Part shown: in pieces, positions 1 to 22,175 of the stretch
Layout of the letters: every line of letters begins with the position of its first letter
Numbering within the stretch: the first letter of the stretch is position 1
Assembly (NCBI GenBank): GCA_033239005.1
Contig: BSQZ01000005.1
Span: 12,486,001-12,550,000, forward strand
Reading direction: 5' to 3'
DNA from: Lamellibrachia satsuma
Taxonomy: Eukaryota; Annelida; Polychaeta; Sabellida; Siboglinidae
Length of the DNA: 64,000 nt
Position numbers and translations under genes: made by a program
Notes under the pieces: model-generated
The model's input: only the letters and a program-made list of their open reading frames with translations
Told to the model about the DNA's origin: nothing
Databases searched by the model: none

Positions 1-197
1 TCACATTTATACATACGAAAAAAAAAGTATTCATATTATTTGCACTATATGTATTTTTGCTAGTATTATTATTATTATTTGTTAGTATTATTAGCACTGT
101 TATATTTGTAGGCAAAGTTAGCAACTCCACATCTGTTTGTATATGTACTCTAGTCAAACAGCAGTAATAATGATTACTGCACCATACATAGTCATAG

Positions 198-247
198 GGA
201 GGCTTGTACGATAGCGATCTCTCAGGTCTTAGTGCAAGCCTCCCTGG
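198..247. repeat. imperfect hairpin followed by AT-rich tail
   Basis: The arm gggaggcttg is matched in inverted orientation by caagcctccc about 35 bases downstream, giving a 10-bp stem. An AATAAA-containing tail and short cttcactt repeats follow to about 310. The arrangement resembles the 3' end of a short retroelement, but no family was recognised. Confidence 0.4.
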
Positions 248-1243
248 ATCATCAAAACTGTTATTTGACTCTGTATGTATGATCTAAACAAATAAACTTC
301 ACTTCACTTTTGTACGCAGATTGTACCTACGCACTTATATATACGCGCGCACACACTTGTAAATAAACAAAGAAAACGCCTGCATGCACAGCACACGTAT
401 GCACGCGATTGATTTGTACGTCCGCACACATTCCTGGGCTAGGGAGTGTGAGGGTGTATAATTGTTTAATGATTCCTAAATTAAGGCGCTCTGTCTCTGT
501 ATCCGCGGCGAGCCAGGCACGAGCAGGATGAGGCCAGGGTGACAGATGGCTCGCTAGCATCAATTACCAATAATGAATGCGATTGGTCAGTTCAAGCGGC
601 CCCGTGTAAACAATCCCGGTGCACCCATTGGCCTGTAACAATGCTAATCGCCTTCCCGTAGTCGGCCTTATCACATCGCAGCGTAAGCCGAAAGTAGGTC
701 GACTATTGTCTGGCCTGAAAAAGTTGCTGCTAATTCCTTGTTGGTATGAATAAATTAAGTTATGTACTGAAAATATTAAGCAAACAAACCAGAGTAGTTA
801 TAAAAACGTAATGTTCGGCAAAATTAAAGCTATAATTGTGTGAATCTAAACATATGGGGCTATATCCCGACGCGCACGTATACAAGTAGACAGGTGCTCG
901 TGCGCGTGCGTCATTGTAAAAGTTCCTGGCACGCCATCTTGGTAGACCAGGTTAGACGTGATTTCGATTTATATTGTGACTCTTTCGAGACCTAAATAGG
1001 CGGTTGGTGGGGCAAACGAATCACGCGAGCCATTCGCATTGACATTGACTTTCCTAGCGTCGGTACGTTGCAATATTTGTGTATATTTTGTACAGTTTGT
1101 ATCAATTTATACGGTCTGAAAAGGCGACGATTTCCGGAAATGAATCTTGTATAAAGCCAGGGGGGTATATTACACCGAATGGCATACCTCCGGCTCTGAT
1201 AGAATGAGTCACCAAACAACTATTTCCTTTGATTACAATGAGG

Positions 1244-1244
<1 letters not shown>

Positions 1245-1286
<42 letters not shown>
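1245..1286. repeat. (AT)n microsatellite
   Basis: Uninterrupted alternating AT run of about 40 bases. Confidence 0.97.
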
Positions 1287-2286
1287 CGTAATAACTATAA
1301 GACAGGTAGCAGTCTGAGCGCGCACCTGCTTTGTTTAGGCATTGTAGCAGGCCATACAACGAGCAGAGCCACATATTCGTACAGCCAGGTAGGGTTGCCG
1401 GATACTGTTTCCGTCGGATACCGTAGTTTTAAAATGTCCCCCATTTCAGTTGTCATGATGCCATGGATAGTTACCGATTCCATGCACTTCTCTGTCAGTC
1501 TTTCCGTGTACCTTTTTTTATAAAACGTGAATTATCATTTCAAAAATCTGGTTGATCAGTCCATTACGTTTGAGGCGAGCAATCGCTCACGCCAATTGCT
1601 GAAGTCACTCGCAATCTGCAAGTGTTCATTACAACAATAAGAGGAAAGTCTAGCCTCTATAACACAGTATATTCAGCGAGGCGCATTAGTAGTTCCCATA
1701 TCAGCCGTCACTTGGGAGCTATTAAACAAGTGGCGCTCGCTGCCCCGAGATTGCAAAAACGATATCAAAGCCACGGTGTGCTGGATGCACAGTCTGTACA
1801 CGGTTTATAAAATTGCCAAATGAGTGGACTAGCATCAGTTATGGAATAGATTGGGGATCGACAGTAGTTCGCTACGATCTAATTGACCAATCACACTGTA
1901 ATGGGAATCAAAAATAATAACGTGGATCTGAGCAACTGAACATGCACATGAGTTGACACACAGTGTAAAGGTTGATTTAAACATTGAAAACAACAATGTT
2001 AATACTTGTTCCACTTCATCTTTCAATCATTCTGAACACATAAATTCAAGATGCACATCTCTGGTACCACTTAACTGTTTCACGTTGGTTAATGGATTCA
2101 TATTTTTGCGCATCGAGTTTGTGTTGAGGATTTGGTATAGTGATTTATGATGCAGTGGACAGGGTTGGCACGTTTCCCACCCTGGTAAATACCGTCCTGG
2201 GAAAAAGTGGAATAAATGGAAACAATCTTAAAAGGATTATATTTGAAGCTGCATTGCAATAAAAGCTACTACAGTCACCAGAATTA

Positions 2287-2287
<1 letters not shown>

Positions 2288-2322
<35 letters not shown>
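2288..2322. repeat. (AT)n microsatellite
   Basis: Uninterrupted alternating AT run of about 35 bases. Confidence 0.97.
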
Positions 2323-2324
<2 letters not shown>

Positions 2325-2679
2325 ATACTGGACAAATATAATATTGTTTGACTGAAAACAGCAACAAACATTACATTCTGAAATATATTCAGTCGGCTGT
2401 TTGCATGTACTGGCAATGTTGCTACACGCTTACCTCTGCATGTTGCTAATGCACTAATTCTGAAAAAACGAATAGCTTCAGATATATACTACTGAGACTG
2501 TGGGGGGGGTTGCTGTGTTATGTACACTTTGGATGGATGGTACATGGCTTCCCAGCAGATTTCAAGTTCAAGCAAATTAGATGAAGTTGGAGCTGATTTT
2601 GGGCTCATTTAGACAATGGTTACAGCTGTTTGTAGGTATTGAGCCTGTCCTACTCCCTCAGCCTAAATGTCAAAGCATG

Positions 2680-2990
2680 ATGTGGCTGGCAGTGTTACAA
2701 CTATTGTTTGCTAAGAGGGTTAGTTAGAACCTGCCAATGTCCAGAGCTCAACATTGTCTTTGTTCTTTAACCAGATTGCAAATTGGCACCTGACAATACT
2801 GATGCAAACTGTATGATTTCATGACCACACTTCTTTAGAAAAAGACTCAGTCGGCAGTACTTGGCACTGTCCCTTGTGAGAGTGACAATGGAATTATTTA
2901 CTCCTTCATCTCATGGACTTCCTGTTTTAAACAAATACAAGAATTAGCCCTGACTGGTAACTAGTACAACTGTTTCCTTAAGATGGATAT
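2680..2990 (+). repeat. dispersed repeat, copy 1
   Basis: This block of about 300 bp matches the reverse complement of 19840-20175 over nearly its full length. Shared landmarks occur in the same order: gtggctggcagtg, gagggtt, acctgccaatgtcca, caaattggcacc, gacaatact, cacttgtgagag, ggacttcct, ctagtacaact. It encodes no recognisable protein. It is a diverged, non-autonomous interspersed element of unknown family. Confidence 0.8.
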
Positions 2991-4438
2991 TAACTATCTA
3001 TCCAATTGGACTATGTTTAATTACAGGAACTAGCCAATGTTAATCTCAGTTATGGATTTATTCCTGGATATTACAGGTAAATAAAAAAATGTCCCACTGC
3101 CCAGGCCACGCAAGCATGCCATTTCACCCCAGTTTATATTGGTGTTGCATACTAAGCTTCATTTAAGACTATAATATTATATGATTCTTATACAAGGAGT
3201 ATTTGTGAATCCCAGTTGCAATTTTCAAACTGCCTAAGTGAAGCACTGCCATTGCACTGGTCTAGCCTAGGCTACATCTCAAAAAGGACGAGTTTACCAA
3301 TCACAATAATTGAAATGACTATAGTAAAATATCTGATATCGAACTAGTAAACAGTTATTCTTGGACCGCCATCCATACCACATTCAAAAGTATCTGTATT
3401 GTCGAAAACCCATCCTCTGTGGAAACCCTCAAAATGACAGTCAGTTTCTGAATTCTCTACTAGCCAAAGTTGCATCCAGTTGTCACCAACTTGTGCAGCT
3501 CGATTGGTTCAAAAACAGCTTGATTACTATTTAAAATAACATCTGAATCATCTAAGCATCAACATTGTTGCTATCGCGCACAGCGATAACAACTGAAATC
3601 AACACTTTATTTAGTAATTTACTATGCACAAATCAGTGTCAAAGATTTAAACAGAACAGTGTATAAAACCCGGAAGTGTCCAGGGCACACATACATTTTG
3701 TGACATCAGGAATATGTGCATGTGTAACTCAAGGTAATTTGATAGGCCTATGCTATAACTACACAAAAAGGACCAATATGCCTATTGGTCCAGTACATCG
3801 TCATTGTATCATATCTGTATTTTATAATACATATACATACATGTATTTTATCCAGTTCAATATTCAACATGGTGTGACATTTCAAAATAATACACAGTGA
3901 CGCTAGTTGACTAGTTTAATACGCTCTGTAAACTGTGTACAGTGCTAGCTGCTTCGACAGCGGTTTTGTCTCAAACTTGTTGTTTAGTAGCCCCCTGGTG
4001 GCAGATATGGGAATATCTAACGTGCCTCACAACATGTCCGAAATCGTGGACCCGACCATCACATTATAACGAGGCTCGGCTGTATGTCTTCGAAATTAAG
4101 GCCTTTTTATTGTCAGCTGCTTTATTACTTAATTTTATTGGTCTGCTAGTTATAAGAAATGAACGACAATATTTAGTATGGTTTATATTTATTAAATTAT
4201 TATTCTAATTTAAAGCAATGTTTTAGTTTTATGCACAAAAACTTTCCTTATTTACGTATACTTATAATTTATACATTTTTGTGGGACCAATTCGAACTCA
4301 CCTGGGTCGGTTCAAAATAGACGCTGCTTTTTCTATGAGGGGTTTGCTTGGTCCATTCCTGTATATCATCCAGCCAGTGTAACATTCTTTAATGTGTCCA
4401 TGTATGTTTGCTGCAGCGTGCACTGTCAGCCAGTCAAG

Positions 4439-14615
<10,177 letters not shown>

Positions 14616-16095
14616 GGAACGGCAACTGATAGCAGGAACTGAGAGGTGGAGTCCTCGTAACTATCGCCTGGTTCTACCAGCCAGAGGGTTCTAAACAAAA
14701 CTAGTAATGAGAAGATGGAGCTTACGTTGTGTGTTGTTTGTGTAGTAAGATTCTATGCCCACTGGAGAAGCAACATTCAACAATTAACACCTATTTCCAT
14801 TGCGGTGGAGAGAGTATAAATTATCGCGGTTGGAAGAATCTACCATACTTGTCGGGTTAGCAAGTGGCCTGACATATTAGAATTCAGTAGAGAAAGTTTT
14901 ATTTAGGTTTTTCACAGAGAGACTGTCCTATTTATACAAGGTCACAGCAATGAAGTTGCAGAGATGGTTATTTTAATGTGAACAGTACGGATATACACGT
15001 TGCATCCAATGCTTATCTGTGTGTGAAAATGTGGCGAGTTGGCTTGTTTGGAGGCGCGTGTCGTGTCTTTTATTTGATGTGCCAGGCACTGTCCTATGTT
15101 GTAACACACGGCGGAAACTGTTTACATAGAGACATCATTATGAAGACACCAACAGACACCAACATAGCAAGTTTCTATGAATGTTGTTTGGTAATAATTG
15201 CAGCACCAAATTGTGAAACCAAGAATGCTGTTCATGCTTGTATACTGTTGATGCATTTTAAAGAAGCGAAAGCAAGCAGTGGTCTGGATATATTGTACCA
15301 TACCCATGGTCGGTAATTACCGGTTGAATGGTGGCCTGATCTTGTTGCCACACAGTGAGGATTGTACCTTTCACAATGGAAGATGACTGTAAAGTCAATA
15401 GTTGTCTTTCCAGATTAGTTTAGTTAATGCAATGTTATTCCTTTCCACTGCAGTGCCTCCTGTGCCACAGCCTGACATCTCTAAATTACAGTATATATAT
15501 ATATATTTTTTTTTTTTGGGTATAAATCCATGCATTTAAAAGTTAATAAATTGTACACCTCACATCATTTTGTAATTATCATTAATGTTCACAATAATGG
15601 TTTTGGTCTATTAAAATGTGTCTCCAAAATTGGCACACCCTGTGGTGGCCGAAACTGGCACACCGAAACCATTGGGAATAGTTATGGTCAACAGGCGCAG
15701 TGCAGTGGAGATGGGCGTTTGCCCTGCCCCGCCCCGCCCCGCCCTACGATAGATATAACAGGCTTGTTGTGTCTTGCCTTGTGTGATTTGATGTCGATAA
15801 TGCATTTACTGTGACAGTTTTATGTAGTTTTAATTGATGTAGAGTCTATTGTATAGAAATGTAGGATCCTAGAATCGTACTGCAATATCTTGTGATAGTT
15901 GTGTGAGTGACGAAGTACACATTATTCTGTTGAACAGGCATCACATATATGACATAAATACATGTCTATCTCATATATGACATACATACCTGTCTATCTC
16001 GTATATGAAATACATACATGTTTATCTCATACTGTGCAGTTTTATATATGTAAGTAGTATCTTTTTATAATAAAAAGTCTGATAAGATTTATCTT
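14616..16095 (+). other. CTNNB1: beta-catenin 3' UTR (probable extent)
   Basis: No coding potential. The first good polyadenylation hexamer in a U-rich context is AATAAA at 16069-16074, which would give a UTR of about 1.5 kb. Alternative shorter ends cannot be excluded. Confidence 0.6.
16069..16074 (+). other. polyadenylation signal AATAAA
   Basis: Canonical hexamer in a U/A-rich stretch downstream of the beta-catenin stop. Confidence 0.55.
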
Positions 16096-16309
16096 CCTCT
16101 TTCTGTTCTTTGGTTATATATTATGTAGCAATGGGATCAGTTTGAGGTCACAATGCAATCATCATTGTATGTAGTAACTACATTATTTATTACACGTAGA
16201 CACTCTTTAATGCATCACAAAACTGCATATTGTTAAAATATGAAAAAAGGTTTACCACAAGATCTTCCCTTTTTTACAAAGCATCTCAAATTGTATTTGT
16301 TGCAAACCT

Positions 16310-16410
16310 GGGGCCGAAGTACTCTGTACTTGTACTCATAGAAATTATGGTCAAGTACTCGTACTCGTGTTCAATATACTCGGATTTTATGAGTACATCT
16401 GAATACTTTT
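16310..16410. repeat. degenerate gtactc-rich repeat flanking the LINE
   Basis: Stretch rich in gtactc/gtacttg motifs, preceded by cctggggccg. A similar stretch lies at 20520-20660 and ends gggtac...cccggggcctcagg. Confidence 0.5.
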
Positions 16411-17394
16411 TCAATATGATATTGTGAACATTATTTTATTTTATTAGATTATTAACAACTTAGCTGCATATGAATAGATTTAACAAGATTGCCATCTCGA
16501 ACAACAAGTTCTAGATGGCAAGTGGACAAAGAAACCATTGGCTTATCGAGAGTTCAACAATTTTCTCATCTATGTGTAGCCTGCCCTTATCAGATATCTG
16601 TCAATTCTATTTTTAAACATATTCACACTACTAGCATTAACACAATCATTTGGCAGTTTGTTCCATTCATTTATCACCCTCTGTGAGAATGAGTACTTTC
16701 TAATGTCCAACCTACACTGCTTATTAACTAATGCTGCTTTGTGTCCTCTGGTTCTACTGCCTTCTTTAAGTTTGAAGAACATATTCCTATCAACATCCTT
16801 ATAACCGTTCCCTATTTTAAACACTTCTATTTGGTCTCCTCTTAGTCTCCTGGTCAAACCACATTGTAATAAGCGACTTTCGTAACTAAGGTCTCTTAAT
16901 TCTGGAATCATCTTAGTTGCTCTTCATTGTATTCTTATCTATGTCTTTTTTACGATATGGCCTCCATGCTTGAATACAATATTCCAAATGTGGTCTAACT
17001 ATTGCTTTGTACAGGGGTACAATTAGATATTTCTCCTTATACGTGATAGTTCTCCTAATTAGGCCTAGAATTTGATTTCCTTTTCGAAGCAGCAATCCCA
17101 CATTGCTCTGAAACTTTCATGTCGGCATTAAATGTTACTCCTAAATACTTTTCTTGTGTGGTTCTACCTAGTACAGCATCCCCCATTTTATATTCCTTGT
17201 CAATATTTCAACGTCCTATTTGTATACATTTACACTTGCCAAAATTGAATAACATTTGCCATTTTTCTGACTATTTAACAAATTTTTCTAGATCATCCTG
17301 TAAACTTTGTTTATCTGTATCATTAGTAACCTTTCTGAATACTTTTGTGTCATCTGCAAATTTGAGTACTTTGCTAGATATGTCATCCTCCAAA

Positions 17395-18048
17395 TCATTT
17401 ATATATATTAAAAACAGTATAGGGCCTAACACTGATCCCTGTAGTACCCCACTCAAAACAAGATTTCCAGTTTGAAATCTTACAATCTACTATTACTCTC
17501 TGTCTTCTGTGTGTAAGCCACTTTTCTATCCAGTTTATTACATCATTGCCTATACCATGGGCTTTTAGTTTAAGTAACAGTCTTTGATGTGGCACTTTAT
17601 CGAAAGCTTTCTGAAAATCTAAGTAGACAACATCCACTGGTGACCCGTGGTCTACCCACCTTGTAATTTCTTCTAAAAAACATAAGAGATTGGTTAGACA
17701 TGACCTTGCTTTTAGGAATCCATGTTGAGATGTATTTATTAATTTATGTTTTATGAGGAATTCCACCATGTGGTCTCTAATTAATGTTTCGAGTAATTTA
17801 CATACAACTGATGTTGAACTCACTGGTCTGTAATTTTCTGGCTTCTTCCTCGTTCCCTTCTTAAACAGCGGTGTAATGTTTGCTTCTTTCCATTCTGAAG
17901 GAACTATTCCTTCTTCTAGTGACAAGTTAAATAACTTTGCAAGTGGTGTACTAATTTGATCAACAATTTCCTTTATCAGTTTTGGTGGTATCCCATCAAC
18001 TCTAGGTGATTTATTATCTTTCATCTTCTTAATTTTCTTTGTTATCAT
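17395..18048 (-). pseudogene. LINE reverse transcriptase, N-terminal two thirds
   Basis: Contains the fingers and palm blocks (KMKDNKSPRVDGIP, FKKGTRKKPENYRPVS, HGFLKARSCLTNLL, YLDFQKAFDKVPHQ). A frameshift near 17460 moves the downstream GVLQGS and FADD blocks into another frame at 17271-17456. Confidence 0.9.
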
Positions 18049-18132
18049 TTCAGGAGTTACAAATAACTGCCCTAAATGTTCTGATGTATTGCCCTCAAAT
18101 TTAGTCAGTGGAATTGGAAGTGAGCTGATATC

Positions 18133-18945
18133 TTATGTGGTAAAAACTGAGCTGAAATACTCATTCAGGACCTGTGCCATTTGGAAACCATCTGAAATTA
18201 TGTTTTCACTGTTGTTTTCCAGTGGTCCGACCTTATCTCGAACTTTCTGTTTACTCCTTACATAAGCATAGAAACTCTTGCTGTCATTTTTTATATTACC
18301 TTCCAATTTTTGTTCAAAGGTTCTTTTAGATTTTCTAATTTCGGTTGTAGCTAGGTTAAGTGCCTCTTTGTAGTTGGTGTAGTGTTCTACATTTCCAGTG
18401 TGTTTATAGACCTTCCACAGCATCTGTTTGTGAGCAATTTTTCTAATAGCTTCTTTTGACAGGTGTTTTTTCCTGCATCTTTTCCCTTGTTTTCTTAATG
18501 GAATAAATTTCTCAATAATGCCCTCAATCTCATATTTTAAACAAGTCCAGCATTCTGTTGCTGTCTTGTTCTTCAGCAAGTTATTCCAATCTATATTTGC
18601 GAGATATGTTCTCATCACTTTATATTTGCCTTTGTTGAAGTTCCTCCTCCATTGTTTTTTATATGTATTCCCTGTTTTTACTTTTATATTAAAATGGATT
18701 TGGTTATGGTCACTTGAACCCAAAGGTTCGTGTACTTTAACATTGTTAGCTAATTCATTTTGAGAAGACAAAATTAAATCTGACACATTCCCACCTCTGG
18801 TTGGTTCCAAGACATGTTGAGTAAGGAAACAATCCTGTGTTAGAAGTAGAAACTGATGGTCGTCACCTCCAGCACTCTCTAATGATTCCCATTGTATATG
18901 GCCATGGTTAAAATCACCCATTATAACACATTGTCCCTTGCTCAC
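18133..18945 (-). pseudogene. LINE endonuclease C-terminal part and linker
   Basis: 271-codon open stretch of the CR1-type element. It has the GDFNH and SSDHN blocks of apurinic-type endonucleases, then the basic linker towards the reverse transcriptase. It is separated from the reverse transcriptase frame by a stop region at about 18050-18130. Confidence 0.88.
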
Positions 18946-19839
18946 CTCCCTTATCGCCTTTTGTAATTTTACATCTTCCTCTTGTCCTATGTTAGGACTA
19001 CGATAAACTACTCCTATTGTTAATGTTGAGTTCCTGGTAACTTATGTTACACCAAATTGCTTCCACACTATCTGCTTCACTTTTCAGTGTAATTTCATAT
19101 GCTTGGATAGATTCTTTAATATACAAAATTACTCCACCTCCCCTTCTTTCTCATCTATCCTTCCTAAACATTACATAGCCTGTCAGTGCTAACTCAGCAT
19201 TTACTATATCTTCATTTGCCCATGATTCTGTGATGCCTATTACATGAGGATCAATATCTGCTACCATAATATCTAACTCACTTTTTTTATTTACTATGCT
19301 CCTGGCATTTAAGCATACACATTTAAGTTCATTGTCTGAAATTATTGGTGAACATTTCTTTGGATGTGTATTTGTAGTAGTACTCCTTTGAGTTTTCTCT
19401 GTCAGTTCCCCCTGCGCATCTAGTTTAAATAATCTATGGTACCTGTGCCCTCGTCGACAACTCTGACAAACTCACACGCAAGAACTGCAGCGCCCTTCCC
19501 TGTCAGATGAAGTCCATCTCTCATGAAAAAGTCACTTTTATGTTGTTGCATGCATCTCAGCTGAGTTATATATGTTTTCTATTACAGGATCATTAAAAAA
19601 CTTATGTCAATTCTATTGCGACAACCATGATATTAAGTGTAATGTAATAGCCCCTGATTTGTAATAATTATTGTTACATTTAGTAGATGTGGTTTCATTT
19701 TTACTTGGTATTGATGAGTTTTCACAAATTCATACCGGGGATCCCTTTTCTGCACATTGAATGCACTGAAGCTACAAAGGCTTCGCTTCAAGAGGCAGCA
19801 TCTTTTGATTGTTTTCTCATTCAGAAACCCCTAGTTCAT

Positions 19840-20175
19840 ATCCATAGTTGTACTAGGTACCAGTCCAGGCCATAATCCTTGTGTTTGTTTAATTAAGCCA
19901 GGAAGTCCATTAAGCCCATAATGAAAGGGTTATTCATCAGTTATCCATAAAGTGCATTTGTTGCTCTCACAAGTGACAGTGCTAAGTAGGGCTAGTTGAG
20001 TCTTCTTCTGAACAAGTTTGGTGACTCAAGTCAGACAGCCTGCACCAGTATTGTCTGGTGCCAATTTGTAGTGTGGTTAAAGTACAAAGGGGTATTGAGC
20101 TATGGACATTGGCAGGTGCTAATAAACCCTCTCAGCAAACATTAGTTGTGGACTTTGGTCACTGCCAGCCACAAC
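19840..20175 (-). repeat. dispersed repeat, copy 2 (inverted)
   Basis: Reverse complement of the block at 2680-2990, with the same ordered landmarks and roughly 75-80 percent similarity by eye. Lies between the LINE and the MITE. Confidence 0.8.
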
Positions 20176-20519
20176 ATGCCTAACACTGTTCAATATATCA
20201 TATATATTTAATGGTTATATTTCTTTTCTCTTGTTATGTGCTATAAAATGTATTTTGAAAAGTATTTTCAATTTAAATACATTTAACCCATATTTTAATG
20301 CATACTCTGAACATTTGCATTTGAATGCAAATCGCACCTTTGAATGGAATGCAACCCCCAGTTTGATCACAAACATAAATAGGCTTTTTACAGTTTTCCT
20401 CATGAAAAAGTCTGACCAACTGCTGTTGCATAGTCAACTCTTCCTGAATCATATTAATTAATTCACAATGTTTATTTAAACATACGTTATTATTACCAAT
20501 ACTATACAGAGTTACTAAA

Positions 20520-20660
20520 ATATCATACAAGATGTACTCATACTCGCACTCATAGAAATGTACTCATAGTACTCAACTTTGAGCAATGTACTTGTACTCG
20601 TACTCAGAAATCACCAATGTATTCGTACTTTGCTCATGAAAATGTACCCGGGGCCTCAGG
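20520..20660. repeat. degenerate gtactc-rich repeat, partner of 16.3 kb copy
   Basis: Multiple gtactcatactc/gtactcgtactc motifs ending in gtacccggggcctcagg. The partner stretch at 16310 starts cctggggccgaagtact, so the two may be inverted ends of one larger, decayed element that the LINE entered. Confidence 0.4.
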
Positions 20661-21294
20661 TCTGATGTGTTGCTACCGTTGAATCTACCTAATCATTCTG
20701 ATAATTTTGCATTAAAAAAACGTGATGGTTGACAGAGAGAGCAGACAGCTGGTGTCCATGGTGTCGAGACAATGTGGTGTCCAAGGTGCTGAGACAACGT
20801 GGTGTCCAGTCACTGTGCATACTGCTGCAGCAGTACCGTGCTAATCAATTGTGTGTTATGACAGCACTGTATGGATGGATATTACCAAATACTGCGTGTA
20901 AATTGTGAATAAAACAGAAACCCAAGGACTGGTTGCCGCAGGGAAGACAGTAGTAGTAGCCACAATATGGCAACAGTGTGAATAATTTGTATATATTACA
21001 ACACAAACAACTTTGCAATACAATATAATGTATTTTATTTTTATTACTCAATCTCCTAGAGTTCAAATGAAATGTCCTGGATTATTTGGGCCCATCACAT
21101 TTGTAAAGTTTGCGTAGATCCGTCATTCCAGCAGTAATGTTTGGCATGTCTGTTACTGAAATCGTCAAATAAACCAACTGTACATTGTGTCAACTGTATG
21201 ACTAATTCATGACCACATATACCAGAATTGAGCTGAGCTCCACAATTTCAAATTTATAAAATACAGCAGTTTCCACCAACACAAAATTTTACAT

Positions 21295-21485
21295 GGTAAT
21301 TACCTCTCAAGAAACTATATTCTTTCCGAATATTAATTTTCAACCGACTCACTGGGGTCTTCGGAGTGAAGTTGCTACAGGCATGTTACATTACCAAGGT
21401 CATGTGACACAAGTGGGAGAACAACTGAGTAAAATCCTGGCCAACATCGGAAAGAATACAACAGGTTTCTAGAGAGGTAATTACC
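21295..21485. mobile_element. MITE with about 37-bp terminal inverted repeats
   Basis: The left end ggtaattacctctcaagaaa...ttctttccga is matched by the inverted right end tcggaaagaa...tttctagagaggtaattacc. The element is about 190 bp with no open frame. The outermost ten bases, ggtaattacc, are themselves palindromic. A DNA transposon family could not be named. Confidence 0.8.
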
Positions 21486-21914
21486 AAATAAAATATTACA
21501 TTCTAAGAAACCAGAACGATAAAAAACACAAACGTTTTAGTTGAATTTTCAAAATTTTACCGAAAAGCTAACTTGGTAATAACACAAAGAGTCCACAGTT
21601 TGTCTTAATATTACAAATTGTCGCTAGATTTATGTAAAGCTAACTGTAACAATGTGCTGGTTTTATGAAACAAAAGAAACCGCACGATTCACACCACACA
21701 TACACAAACTAATGGTCAACGATGAGATTTCTTAAAAATTACATTCTTTCACTGCAAAGTTCACTGTCACCAGGTCCCCATACAGCATCTGTTCACTCTA
21801 TTGTTCAGTCTGCAGCCGTGCAAGCATTTTGACAGTACTCGTCTTATGATGACAGCGGAAACCAAACTATTTCAGTCTGTCATAGTTGTCAGAATAACAG
21901 ACAAAGGTAACAGT

Positions 21915-22154
21915 AATATACAAGACATTCAAAAGTTTATTTATAATATCAATGGTATGTGTAACAACCAACCATATTAAATACATCTTGACTGACTGAA
22001 GAGAGACGTTAACGCCAAGACTTCAGTGATAATTATCTGTCCTTCTGCTGTTGGCAAACTTCTCTGGCAGTGAACATATTGTTGGCAGGTGCAGTTCTTT
22101 GAAGACTGTCTTTGTGCAATTAGCAACCAAATGGCAAACCTAATGTGGAAGCCA
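21915..22154 (-). other. DNAJC10: DNAJC10 3' UTR (probable)
   Basis: Follows the HDEL stop codon. The first AATAAA on the minus strand is at 21936-21941, which would give a short UTR of about 240 bases. Confidence 0.55.
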
Positions 22155-22175
22155 TCATAGCTCATCATGACTGGT
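22155..22175 (-). CDS. DNAJC10: DNAJC10 last coding exon (HDEL, stop)
   Basis: Minus-strand acceptor tgtttacag, then codons for TSHDEL and TGA. A six-codon terminal exon ending precisely in an ER-retrieval tetrapeptide is strong evidence for the gene end. Confidence 0.82.
   Translation of the reverse strand, partial: TSHDEL

Larger units (their letters stand above)
1..4416. other. non-coding region upstream of beta-catenin coding exons
   Basis: No coding region can be supported here; the short open frames are not conserved-looking and are interrupted. The stretch holds two AT microsatellites, a dispersed repeat at about 2.68-2.99 kb and a small hairpin at 198-247. Untranslated 5' exons and the promoter of beta-catenin may lie here, but I cannot identify them from sequence alone. 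Confidence 0.6.
16478..19545 (-). mobile_element. CR1-type LINE, decayed (esterase end, endonuclease, RT)
   Basis: Read on the minus strand from about 19.5 kb down. First comes an SGNH-esterase end, RDGLHLTGKGA (about 19490-19525). Then an endonuclease start, LKCVCLNARSIVNKKSELD (about 19340), its GITESW motif, and VIMGDFNHGHIQWES near 18.9 kb. Then reverse transcriptase: KSPRVDGIPPKLI, PVDVVYLDFQKAFDKVPHQR, GVLQGSVLGPILFLIYIND and the catalytic FADD in [11 protein letters not shown] (about 17.35 kb). The C-terminal region has FSQRVINEWNKLP. The 3' UTR ends near 16478 in a segment shared with the copy at 59.2 kb. Frameshifts (for example near 17460) and stops (near 18130 and 16920) make it non-functional, although FADD itself survives. 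Confidence 0.92.

Noticed and set aside
4394..4438. Upstream in-frame ATG at 4394 as beta-catenin start
   Set aside because: A splice acceptor (tgctgcag) at about 4416 lies between it and the conserved ATG at 4439, and the extra residues are unlike the family.
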